Positions 1-6,146 of a stretch of DNA of 11,198 nucleotides are shown piece by piece. Each line of letters opens with the position of its first letter. Positions within the stretch are counted from its first letter, which is position 1. Where the stretch lies: positions 1-11,198 of the forward strand of contig CANJDA010000065.1 in the NCBI GenBank assembly GCA_947472705.1. The letters run 5' to 3'. The notes under the pieces are model-generated. The model did no database searches. It was not told where the DNA came from and saw only the letters and a program-made list of their open reading frames with translations. This DNA is from Flavobacteriaceae bacterium. Its GTDB lineage: Bacteria > Bacteroidota > Bacteroidia > Flavobacteriales > Flavobacteriaceae. The translations under genes and the position numbers were made by a program.

Positions 1-181
1 CTTTTTGAAAGACAGTTATAATGTAAGCCAACCTTGTGATATTGTCTTTACTGTAGTAACACGCCTCGAATTACTCAAACTCAAAAACATTGTACACGAA
101 CTTGATCCTAAGGCTTTTGTTTTCACAAGTGTAATCAAGGAAACTGCCGGTGGCGTCTTAAGCCGAAAAACTCGACATTAA
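1..181 (+). CDS. YitT-family membrane protein, C-terminal end only (DUF2179 domain), partial
   Basis: This is the 3' end of a plus-strand gene that begins outside the window; the first complete codon is at 2 and the TAA stop is at 179-181. The 59 visible residues include VFTVVTRLELLKLKNIVHEL followed by DPKAFVFTSVIKETAGG. This pattern (V-V-T/S-R-L-E-x-x-K-L-K-x-I-V-x-E-x-D-P-x-A-F-V) is what I recall for DUF2179, the soluble domain that follows the membrane part of YitT-family proteins. The function of YitT proteins is not well established, so no substrate is proposed. It ends in a basic tail (SRKTRH). The gene is convergent with the cyclase gene, with one base between the two stop codons, so it is probably unrelated to the signalling cluster. 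The family call rests on this short C-terminal pattern alone. Confidence 0.72.
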   Translation, partial: FLKDSYNVSQPCDIVFTVVTRLELLKLKNIVHELDPKAFVFTSVIKETAGGVLSRKTRH

Positions 182-182
182 T

Positions 183-1226
183 TTATTCCGTCACTTCATA
201 AGTAACAACTGTTTTTGCTTTGTTCTTTAAAGTGAATTCGCCAGAAGGGATACACTTGAACGATTCCTTAGCATTATTATATGTTTCTTCTGTAATGAGA
301 ATCTGACCAGCTTTGGCAACAGATTGAAGTCTTTGTGCCAGGTTTACAGCATCTCCGATAACTGTATAATCAAGTCTTTTGAGGGATTCAGAACCAATAT
401 TACCAGAAACCATTTCCCCAGAGTTAATTCCAATGGATATTTGAGGTTTAAAAGTAACTTCACCGAAAACGTATTCCGCTGCTCTAGATAGTTTTTCACG
501 AATTGCCAATGCCGAATCAATTGCGCGGTCTAGATGAAAATCGCCTCTAAAAACTGCCATCACGGCATCCCCCATAAATTTATCAACATGCCCATTTTGG
601 TGGATGATTTCATGGACAATTGTATCGAAAATCGAATTGAGTATGCTTACAACAGTATTTGCGGGGATTTTTTCAGTAATTGCTGTAAATCCGCAAACGT
701 CTAGAAAAACTACAGTTGCATCTAGGGTTTCATTCTTTAAAAGGCTGGTTTCAAATTCTTTATGTGTCATGAAATTGAGTACATTTTCATCGACATACAT
801 TTTTAATATGTTATTTTCTTTTATAGCTTTAACCGTCTGTTGGAGCTGATTTACATATAAAATAGTTTTCTCAATGGTGAGTTCGAGATCTTCAAAATCT
901 ACAGGTTTGCAGACAAAATCAAAAGCGCCTTTGTTCATCGCCGCCCGAATGTTTTGCATGTCACCATAAGCAGAAACCACTACAGTCTTAAGCACTGGGT
1001 TTGCTTCTGCAAGGCGTGATAGTAAAGTTAGTCCATCCATGACAGGCATATTAATATCACTGAGAATCAAATCCAGGTCAGGATGCTCACTTATCTTTAC
1101 AAGCGCTTCTTCACCATTCTGTGCAAAAATAAATTCGTAGACATTCTCTCTTATTTTTCTACGAAATTTTTGTTTCATCAGGATTTCCAAATCCGTTTCA
1201 TCATCAACTATCAGTATTTTAGTCAT
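183..1226 (-). CDS. Response regulator: N-terminal receiver fused to class III adenylate cyclase
   Basis: A 347-residue cytoplasmic protein. Residues 1-120 are a CheY-like receiver with the acidic pair D8/D9, phospho-acceptor D57 (LSDINMP), S85 and K107. A helical linker (about 115-160) leads to a class III nucleotide cyclase domain at 168-345. All canonical residues are visible: metal-binding D176 (FLDVCGFT) and D220 (KFMGDAVMAVF), substrate pair K216 and T288 (DYTVIGDAVN), and transition-state residues N295 and R299. A Lys-Thr pair is the ATP-selective type known from bacterial adenylate cyclases; guanylate cyclases carry Glu-Cys or similar. The predicted reaction is therefore ATP to cAMP, with activity set by phosphorylation of D57 (inference). 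The ATG lies inside the end of the preceding receiver gene (ATGACTAA, 8-nt overlap), which implies translational coupling. The kinase two genes upstream is the likely phosphodonor. No truncation is seen. Confidence 0.93.
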   Translation of the reverse strand: MTKILIVDDETDLEILMKQKFRRKIRENVYEFIFAQNGEEALVKISEHPDLDLILSDINMPVMDGLTLLSRLAEANPVLKTVVVSAYGDMQNIRAAMNKGAFDFVCKPVDFEDLELTIEKTILYVNQLQQTVKAIKENNILKMYVDENVLNFMTHKEFETSLLKNETLDATVVFLDVCGFTAITEKIPANTVVSILNSIFDTIVHEIIHQNGHVDKFMGDAVMAVFRGDFHLDRAIDSALAIREKLSRAAEYVFGEVTFKPQISIGINSGEMVSGNIGSESLKRLDYTVIGDAVNLAQRLQSVAKAGQILITEETYNNAKESFKCIPSGEFTLKNKAKTVVTYEVTE

Positions 1227-1602
1227 TATTAGAAAAGGTTTTAAGTTTGTTTTTTAACAATTCAAAATCAAGAGGTTTGGTTAGAAAATCATTTGCTCCT
1301 TTAGCTAAAGCTTGTTGGCGGTTTTCTTCATCGCCATAGGCAGTAACCATCATGACCATTCGTGGAGGTACACTATAAGAAGTCCGAATCTTCGATAATA
1401 ATTCAATTCCGCTCATGCCCGGCATATTGATATCCGACAAGATCAAAATCACTTCAGTCTGGTGATCTCCTAAATAAGAAAGTGCCGCTTCTCCTGACAA
1501 AGCAAAATCAAATTCGATGTCTCCATTTCTAATTTCTTTTCGGAACCGTTGTAAAAACAAAGATTCTACATCAACTTCGTCGTCTACTACCAATATTTTC
1601 AT
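1219..1602 (-). CDS. Stand-alone CheY-like response regulator (receiver domain only)
   Basis: A 127-residue protein consisting of one receiver domain and no output domain. Acidic residues D7/D8, phospho-acceptor D57 (LSDINMPGMSG), switch residue T87 (VTAYGDE) and K109 (TKPLD) are all present, so it should accept phosphate. It is clearly paralogous to the receiver of the next gene: both share a K-I-L-V/I-V-D-D-E start, a Q-R/K-F-R-(R/K) stretch near residue 18, the SDINMP motif, and a G-A-x-D-F-x-x-K-P block. This points to a local duplication. It lies 49 nt after the kinase stop and overlaps the cyclase gene by 8 nt. Possible roles are phosphate sink, phosphorelay intermediate, or regulator of the kinase or cyclase by protein contact; the sequence does not decide among them. 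Confidence 0.92.
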   Translation of the reverse strand: MKILVVDDEVDVESLFLQRFRKEIRNGDIEFDFALSGEAALSYLGDHQTEVILILSDINMPGMSGIELLSKIRTSYSVPPRMVMMVTAYGDEENRQQALAKGANDFLTKPLDFELLKNKLKTFSNND

Positions 1603-1651
1603 CTATTCCTTGTTGGTTTATTTGTTCTGCTAAGTTAATAATAAAAAAACA

Positions 1652-3223
1652 TTAAGTTGTTTCCTTTTGCAAAGGAAGTCTTATAATAAATTTACTATAT
1701 TCACCTTCCTTACTGTCAATATTAATTGTGCCACCATGTTCCTTGATAATGATATCATAACTTAGACTTAACCCTAATCCGGTGCCTTCACCAGTTGGCT
1801 TAGTAGTAAAGAAAGGTTGCAAGATTTTATCTTTAATCGCATCAGGAATACCCGTTCCATTATCTCTTACAACGATTTCAACAGCATGGTCAATTTGACT
1901 GGTGCTAACCGAAATACAAGGTTTGTATTCTTTTTCAGCAATTTGTTTCTGTCTCGTGGCATAAAATGCATTAGTAAACAAGTTGAGCAATACCCGACCT
2001 ACATCCTGTGATATTACGGCTACTTTTGGTAGCGTTGTATCAAAATTGGTCTGCAGATCGGCATTAAAGTCTTTGTGTTTTGCGCGAAGGCCATGATAGG
2101 CAAGTCGCAAATATTCATCCGCAAGGGTATTTATATCAGTTGGTTCTTTCTGGCCGTTACTGCTACGCGAATGCTGGAGCATACCTTTTACAATTGCGTC
2201 GGCCCTTTTACCATGATGGTTTATTTTTTTGAGGTTAACAGTGATGTCTTCCAAAAGTTCAGATTCAATCGTTTCATCTCGTTCGTTCTCACTTTTTAAT
2301 TTTTCATCTTGAAGTTCCTCGATAAGTTCAATACTGACTTCTGAAAAATTATTAACAAAATTCAACGGGTTCTGTATTTCATGAGCGATACCTGCTGTGA
2401 GTTCCCCTAAAGATGCCATCTTCTCTGATTGAATAAGTTGTGCATGAGTAGTCTTTAATTGAACCAGTGTATCATTCAGGGTACTATTGGTAGCGGATAA
2501 TACCAAATTCTTTTCGTTAAGTTCATTTCTGGTATTTTCGAGATCGTCAATCATCTTATTGAATGCCTTCTCAAGTTGGCCAATTTCATCAAGGTGGATG
2601 TGTGTTATTTTTTGGTTTAGGTTGCCTTCGCCAACCTTTCGGGCAGCATCCCTTAAAGCTAGAACCGGAACGGAAATATTTCTAGCAAGCCAAAAACCAA
2701 TCAAAATTCCAATGACTAGTACAATGCCACTAACAATTGCTGAAGTGTTTTTAATTTTTTCTTTACTTTTCTCTATACTTTTTGTATTGAAGCCTAGCAT
2801 TATTGTGCCTGACATTATACCCGTTTTAAAAGGTGCTTTTTTGACAATTAAAGAATCATTTGATGTAATATAAGGGCTAAGGTGTTCCTTATCAGGATAA
2901 GTTCTAAATACTTTTTGTTTAATCTTATAGGAGCTTTTAGAGTTGTTCCAAATTGTGTCCGACTGAACCATACTGATAAACTGCAAACGGGAATCTCCTT
3001 TTACAAATTCCATTGCGGTTTGAACACCTTCAAAATTCTGCTCATTGATTGCAATCTTTACTCCTAAAGCAACAGTGTTGGCCAAATTCTGCACTTCATT
3101 CTCATAATTGCTTACTAATGATTCCCCTTGTTGTTTCGGAAAATAATAAAGTGTAAAAAATGAATAAATCATTATAATGGAACAGATGGTAAGCCAAATC
3201 TTTGTTTTTAAACTGATAATCAT
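1652..3223 (-). CDS. Transmembrane HAMP sensor histidine kinase
   Basis: A 523-residue inner-membrane kinase. TM1 is at about 8-28, an extracytoplasmic sensor region at about 30-160 (perhaps PAS/Cache-like; not recognised firmly), TM2 at about 162-181, HAMP at about 182-233 (SVPVLALRDAARKVGEGN and DEIGQLEKAFNKM) and a coiled-coil signalling helix at about 234-268. The H-box is AGIAHEIQNPLNF with phospho-acceptor H281. A long, acidic dimerisation hairpin (about 300-345) follows, then the N-box (N414, N418), G1 (DNGTGIP, 454-460), F-box (FFTTKPTGEGTG) and G2 (GTGLGLS, 480-486). All catalytic motifs are intact, so autophosphorylation and phosphotransfer are expected. The two receiver genes directly downstream are the likely partners. 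The periplasmic PstS-like protein and beta-barrel encoded upstream probably feed its sensor region (inference). The input signal cannot be told from the sequence. Confidence 0.93.
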   Translation of the reverse strand: MIISLKTKIWLTICSIIMIYSFFTLYYFPKQQGESLVSNYENEVQNLANTVALGVKIAINEQNFEGVQTAMEFVKGDSRLQFISMVQSDTIWNNSKSSYKIKQKVFRTYPDKEHLSPYITSNDSLIVKKAPFKTGIMSGTIMLGFNTKSIEKSKEKIKNTSAIVSGIVLVIGILIGFWLARNISVPVLALRDAARKVGEGNLNQKITHIHLDEIGQLEKAFNKMIDDLENTRNELNEKNLVLSATNSTLNDTLVQLKTTHAQLIQSEKMASLGELTAGIAHEIQNPLNFVNNFSEVSIELIEELQDEKLKSENERDETIESELLEDITVNLKKINHHGKRADAIVKGMLQHSRSSNGQKEPTDINTLADEYLRLAYHGLRAKHKDFNADLQTNFDTTLPKVAVISQDVGRVLLNLFTNAFYATRQKQIAEKEYKPCISVSTSQIDHAVEIVVRDNGTGIPDAIKDKILQPFFTTKPTGEGTGLGLSLSYDIIIKEHGGTINIDSKEGEYSKFIIRLPLQKETT

Positions 3224-3281
3224 ATTAAATTGTTATTATAATTAAAATAATAGGAATTTACAGAAACAAAAAAAGTATTTT

Positions 3282-3767
3282 CTAAAAGGAAGTTTTTCCA
3301 TCAATCATGACTGACCTTATTTCTGAACTTGCAATTGGCTTTTCAATAATTCCTATTGCACCTGGGTTTTGTGAAACGAAATTTTGAAGATCACTAACTG
3401 AATTAAAAAATACAGGAGCTTGTGATTTTCCTTGAAAAACCAATGAAAGCCAATATTTGTTGAGTTCATCACCTGACATATCATACACTTTTGACGATGT
3501 TGTTTTTCCTAGTGGCGTATTAGTTTTCATAAGTGCAATTAATATTCGTTTGCCATTTTTCCACCGTTGTGTTTCTCCCATCAACACTGCCTTCAATTCT
3601 GATTGTTTCATCTCAGCAGGAACACCTGAAACATTACCAATTGCCGTCAATGTTGATTGCTGTGCTTTTGTTGTCATAGAAAAGACCAGACATCCTATCA
3701 AAAAGCTAAACTTTAGAAAAGAGCTTTGGTCTGAGTATAGCGATATGAGTTTACTTGTCGTTTTCAT
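3282..3767 (-). CDS. Small exported PstS-like (PBP-domain) periplasmic protein
   Basis: A 161-residue protein with an N-terminal signal (hydrophobic core about 17-31, probable cleavage near TTKA-QQ, about 35-36). The mature part is about 125 residues and matches one lobe's worth of the phosphate-binding-protein fold. It has the 'FxGxxxxWxNG' type element (MGETQRWKNGKR, 63-74), the 'YWxxxxFxGK' element (105-114) and the 'PGAIGII' element (135-141). Full PstS proteins are over 300 residues and carry an SGT-type phosphate-binding segment; here that stretch reads KTNTPLGKTTSSKVYDMSGD, so phosphate binding is doubtful. I chose ATG at 3767, which follows the barrel gene's TAA by one base; an in-frame TTG at 3779 would only add four residues that overlap the previous gene. 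An LIGC stretch at 23-26 resembles a lipobox, so a lipoprotein form is possible. A role as periplasmic co-sensor for the kinase next door is inferred from context. Confidence 0.82.
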   Translation of the reverse strand: MKTTSKLISLYSDQSSFLKFSFLIGCLVFSMTTKAQQSTLTAIGNVSGVPAEMKQSELKAVLMGETQRWKNGKRILIALMKTNTPLGKTTSSKVYDMSGDELNKYWLSLVFQGKSQAPVFFNSVSDLQNFVSQNPGAIGIIEKPIASSEIRSVMIDGKTSF

Positions 3768-3768
3768 T

Positions 3769-4770
3769 TTAAAATCCAATAGCGAATTGTGCGTTTATTT
3801 TGTTGACAGAAGGGCCAAATTCATTTTTAATTTGCTGATATTCAATCTTTATTACTGCCAAATAGTTGATTTCATAGCGGAAGCCGACAACAAAGGATTG
3901 TATGTTATTTTTTGTAAAAAATAATTCCCCATTTTGATACTGAATATTATCATATCGTAAGTAAGGAACGTACTTTTCCTTGATTTTATATCCTGCGTAA
4001 GCATAACCTGCAAGAGTGTTTTTTGTACCGGTACTATCGGTATGATTTAGAGCCATGGTAGCTTCTGTAAGAATTTCCAGTTTTTTTCCAAACTGTGCAA
4101 TAGAGGCAGAAATTAAATGTTGATTGATTTGCTCCTTCATCTCCATACCACTATGTAAGTTTGCTCCTTTAGAAATTATATCGTAGTAATATGAAAGCCC
4201 AACCTGTAATCGGCCCAAGGGCTTTATATGAAAGGCTGCGGTAATTGATTTGCTTTCATCATTATCTACTACTTCATCAGAACCTAATCCATTACCAACA
4301 AAAAGGTTATATCCAAACCTTAATTTGCCAAGGTCTCGCCCTTCGATACCTACACCTGTAGTATGAAGTGGGATTATATTTTTGGAAAAAAGTAATGGTC
4401 TGTCAATTGTTGGAAATAAAACCCTTCCGTGGTGGTAGGAATCATTCCAATAATTTATAGGCGTATGTATTTTTCCCAACACCAAATTGTGGTTTCCAAA
4501 CAGGTTATAAGTTATAATTATTCTCTCGATGCTAATTGCAAATTTGGAATGTGATATGGAATCATATTTAAATACTGTTTCACCAAGAAAAGAAACCCTG
4601 TCATTAATAGCAGATGTTATATACAAATCCTGCTCATCAAAACCAAAAGTTGCTTTTTTGTTATAGCCAGCAGTAACATCTGCAAAGCCACGAATTTGAG
4701 TATTTTGGCCAAAAGAAATAACTGCAACAAGTAAAGTTAAAGAACAGGTAAAAAATAGTTTAATTTTCAT
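3769..4770 (-). CDS. Outer-membrane beta-barrel, porin-like protein
   Basis: A 333-residue protein with a clear signal peptide (about 1-21, ending ISFGQ). The mature part is built of alternating hydrophobic/polar strands rich in Tyr, Gly and Asn (for example KLRFGYNLFVGNGLG, LQVGLSYYYDIIS, YVPYLRYDNIQYQ and IQSFVVGFRYEINY). It ends in a terminal Phe (AQFAIGF), the usual outer-membrane insertion signature. Strand spacing suggests roughly 14-16 strands, an estimate only. It resembles porins of the phosphate-selective OprO/OprP type in general style, but I cannot assign it to a family or substrate. It is the first gene of the five-gene cluster, behind a 242-nt gap with a candidate promoter. Its TAA stop is one base from the ATG of the PstS-like gene, so the two are likely made together and may act together across the periplasm. 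Confidence 0.82.
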   Translation of the reverse strand: MKIKLFFTCSLTLLVAVISFGQNTQIRGFADVTAGYNKKATFGFDEQDLYITSAINDRVSFLGETVFKYDSISHSKFAISIERIIITYNLFGNHNLVLGKIHTPINYWNDSYHHGRVLFPTIDRPLLFSKNIIPLHTTGVGIEGRDLGKLRFGYNLFVGNGLGSDEVVDNDESKSITAAFHIKPLGRLQVGLSYYYDIISKGANLHSGMEMKEQINQHLISASIAQFGKKLEILTEATMALNHTDSTGTKNTLAGYAYAGYKIKEKYVPYLRYDNIQYQNGELFFTKNNIQSFVVGFRYEINYLAVIKIEYQQIKNEFGPSVNKINAQFAIGF

Positions 4771-4828
4771 TTAATTGCCTTTGTCTAATTTCTAAATTTG
4801 AGTAAAAATATAGTTTTTTTTAACTTTC

Positions 4829-4858
4829 GAAAGATACTAAAAAAATAAAAACATTTAA
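4829..4858 (-). promoter_or_regulatory. Candidate Bacteroidota-type promoter for the barrel/kinase/cyclase cluster
   Basis: Read on the minus strand, a -7 box TATCTTTC (4836-4829) matches the Bacteroidota consensus TAnnTTTG at all but the last base. It is preceded, with exactly 19 bases between, by TTA (4858-4856), one base off the -33 consensus TTG. Transcription would start about 50-55 nt before the ATG of the barrel gene. In DNA this AT-rich a chance match is quite possible; it is the best candidate I found in the gap. Confidence 0.33.
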
Positions 4859-4862
4859 ATGT
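4851..4862. repeat. Perfect 12-bp palindrome ACATTTAAATGT, possible operator
   Basis: The sequence is its own reverse complement over 12 bases and covers the proposed -33 element of the candidate promoter. A dimeric regulator bound here would block or modulate RNA polymerase. It contains only A and T in its central eight bases, so chance occurrence is a real alternative. No known operator is recognised in it. Confidence 0.3.
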
Positions 4863-4929
4863 ATTATTTTCTTAAAAAAATAAATTGAAATCTATCAAAC
4901 TAAATGGACTTTGACCAACTTATATAAAG

Positions 4930-4945
4930 TTATACTTTCGTATAA
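4930..4945 (-). other. Small RNA hairpin with GAAA tetraloop, downstream of ribB
   Basis: On the minus strand the bases read TTATAC-GAAA-GTATAA: a perfect 6-bp stem closed by a C-G pair over a GNRA loop, a very stable loop type. It lies about 70 nt after the ribB stop, so it would sit in the 3' untranslated end of the ftsK-lolA-lpt-ribB transcript. It is not followed by a T-run, so it is not a classical intrinsic terminator; it could mark or protect an RNA 3' end. The stem is AT-rich and short. Confidence 0.3.
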
Positions 4946-5012
4946 AAGGAATTGATTGAATAGATAAATTACAGATAGAAATTAAAAATTGAAAAAAATA
5001 GCAAGTTACCTA

Positions 5013-6146
5013 TCAATAATTCACATATTCTGTTATTTCAAGTCCATAACCAATCATTCCAACGCGCTTGGTTTGGGTAGTGTTTGAAATAAGTCTAATT
5101 TTTGAAATGTCAATATCATGTAGAATTTGGGCACCAATACCAAAATCCTTGTTGTCCATTTTAATTTGTGGTGCTTTAAAAACGCCTTCGCTTTGCAATT
5201 GTTTTAATTCTGTTAATCTATTCAGTAAATCGGAGGAATCTATTTCCTGGTTGATAAACAAAATTGCACCTTTACCTTCGTCTGATATCTGCTGAAACAT
5301 ATCTTCCAATTTTTTATCCATATCATTGGTTAAGGTATTCAGGATATCATTATTTGCCTGAGAAGAGTTGATTCTAGTTAAGATGGATTCACCTAAATTC
5401 CAACTCCCTTTGGTTAAAGCTAAATGTATTTGCTTATTGGTCGTTTGCTGATAAACACGTAAACGGAATTTACCAAAACGAGTTTCTATTTCGAAATCCT
5501 CTTTTTTTACAATTAAACTATCGTGTTGCATGCGATACGCTACTAAGTCTTCAATAGAAACTAATTTTAAATTGAATTTTTTAGCAACCTCTACTAATTG
5601 AGGTAGGCGAGCCATAGTACCGTCTTCATTCATTATTTCAACTATAACTCCAACCGATTTAAATCCGGCTAATCGTGCAAAATCAATAGCAGCTTCGGTA
5701 TGCCCAGTTCTTCTTAATACACCGCCTTGTTTAGCTATTAATGGGAATATATGTCCAGGGCGTGCTAAATCGTAGGGTTTGGTTTCTTCATTAACAAGTG
5801 CTTGAATTGTTTTTGCTCTATCTGCTGCTGAAATTCCTGTCGTGACTCCGTTGCCTTTTAAATCTACAGAAACGGTAAAAGCGGTTTCCATGTGATCGGT
5901 ATTATTTTTTACCATCGAATGCAATTCAAGTTCATGGCATCTTTTTTCAGTCAAAGGAGCACAAATCAAACCACGGCCGTGAGTAGCCATAAAGTTGATC
6001 ATTTCGGGGGTTACTTTTTCGGCTGCAGCCAAAAAATCGCCTTCATTTTCGCGATCTTCATCGTCTACTACAATAATGACTTTTCCTTGACGGATATCTT
6101 CTATTGCTTCTTCAATGGTGTTGAGTTGTATTTTAACTTGGCTCAT
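5013..6146 (-). CDS. ribB: 3,4-dihydroxy-2-butanone-4-phosphate synthase with degenerate GTP cyclohydrolase II-like C-terminal domain
   Basis: A 377-residue cytoplasmic enzyme of riboflavin synthesis. Residues 1-205 form a full DHBP synthase: acidic metal/substrate loop DDEDRENEGD (28-37), GISAADR (104-110), RPGHIFPL (129-136), HTEA (149-152) and EDLVAYR (199-205). This domain converts ribulose 5-phosphate to DHBP plus formate. Residues about 215-377 align with GTP cyclohydrolase II (FGKFRLRVY, HLALTKG, FGIGAQIL at 335-342, GYGLE) but have no cysteine at all. The three zinc ligands align with Q263, N274 and M276, and the QEGRG motif reads QEIDS. It is therefore a RibBA-shaped protein with, most likely, RibB activity only; a separate ribA should exist elsewhere. 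The ATG overlaps the permease gene by 14 nt, leaving no room for an FMN riboswitch directly upstream, so expression should follow the ftsK operon. Confidence 0.94.
   Translation of the reverse strand: MSQVKIQLNTIEEAIEDIRQGKVIIVVDDEDRENEGDFLAAAEKVTPEMINFMATHGRGLICAPLTEKRCHELELHSMVKNNTDHMETAFTVSVDLKGNGVTTGISAADRAKTIQALVNEETKPYDLARPGHIFPLIAKQGGVLRRTGHTEAAIDFARLAGFKSVGVIVEIMNEDGTMARLPQLVEVAKKFNLKLVSIEDLVAYRMQHDSLIVKKEDFEIETRFGKFRLRVYQQTTNKQIHLALTKGSWNLGESILTRINSSQANNDILNTLTNDMDKKLEDMFQQISDEGKGAILFINQEIDSSDLLNRLTELKQLQSEGVFKAPQIKMDNKDFGIGAQILHDIDISKIRLISNTTQTKRVGMIGYGLEITEYVNY

Noticed and set aside
3224..3281. Separate promoter or terminator between the PstS-like gene and the kinase gene
   Set aside because: The 58-nt gap shows only AT-rich sequence with a T-run, no stable stem and no acceptable -33/-7 pair.
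3768..3779. Longer start (TTG at 3779) for the PstS-like gene
   Set aside because: It adds only four residues inside the barrel gene's end, uses a rarer start codon, and the ATG at 3767 gives a normal signal peptide and a neat stop-start junction.
3457..3924. 155-codon open frame on the plus strand
   Set aside because: It lies antisense to the PstS-like gene and the barrel gene, has no recognisable domain, and is explained as a shadow frame of two well-supported exported proteins.
4824..4833. 10-bp palindrome CTTTCGAAAG in the intergenic gap
   Set aside because: It overlaps the proposed -7 box and is short; not enough to call a separate operator.
4992..5013. Possible intrinsic terminator right after ribB (ATAG-N8-CTAT stem before a T-run on the minus strand)
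   Set aside because: The stem is only 4 bp, AT-rich, cannot be extended, and overlaps the ribB stop codon; too weak to call.
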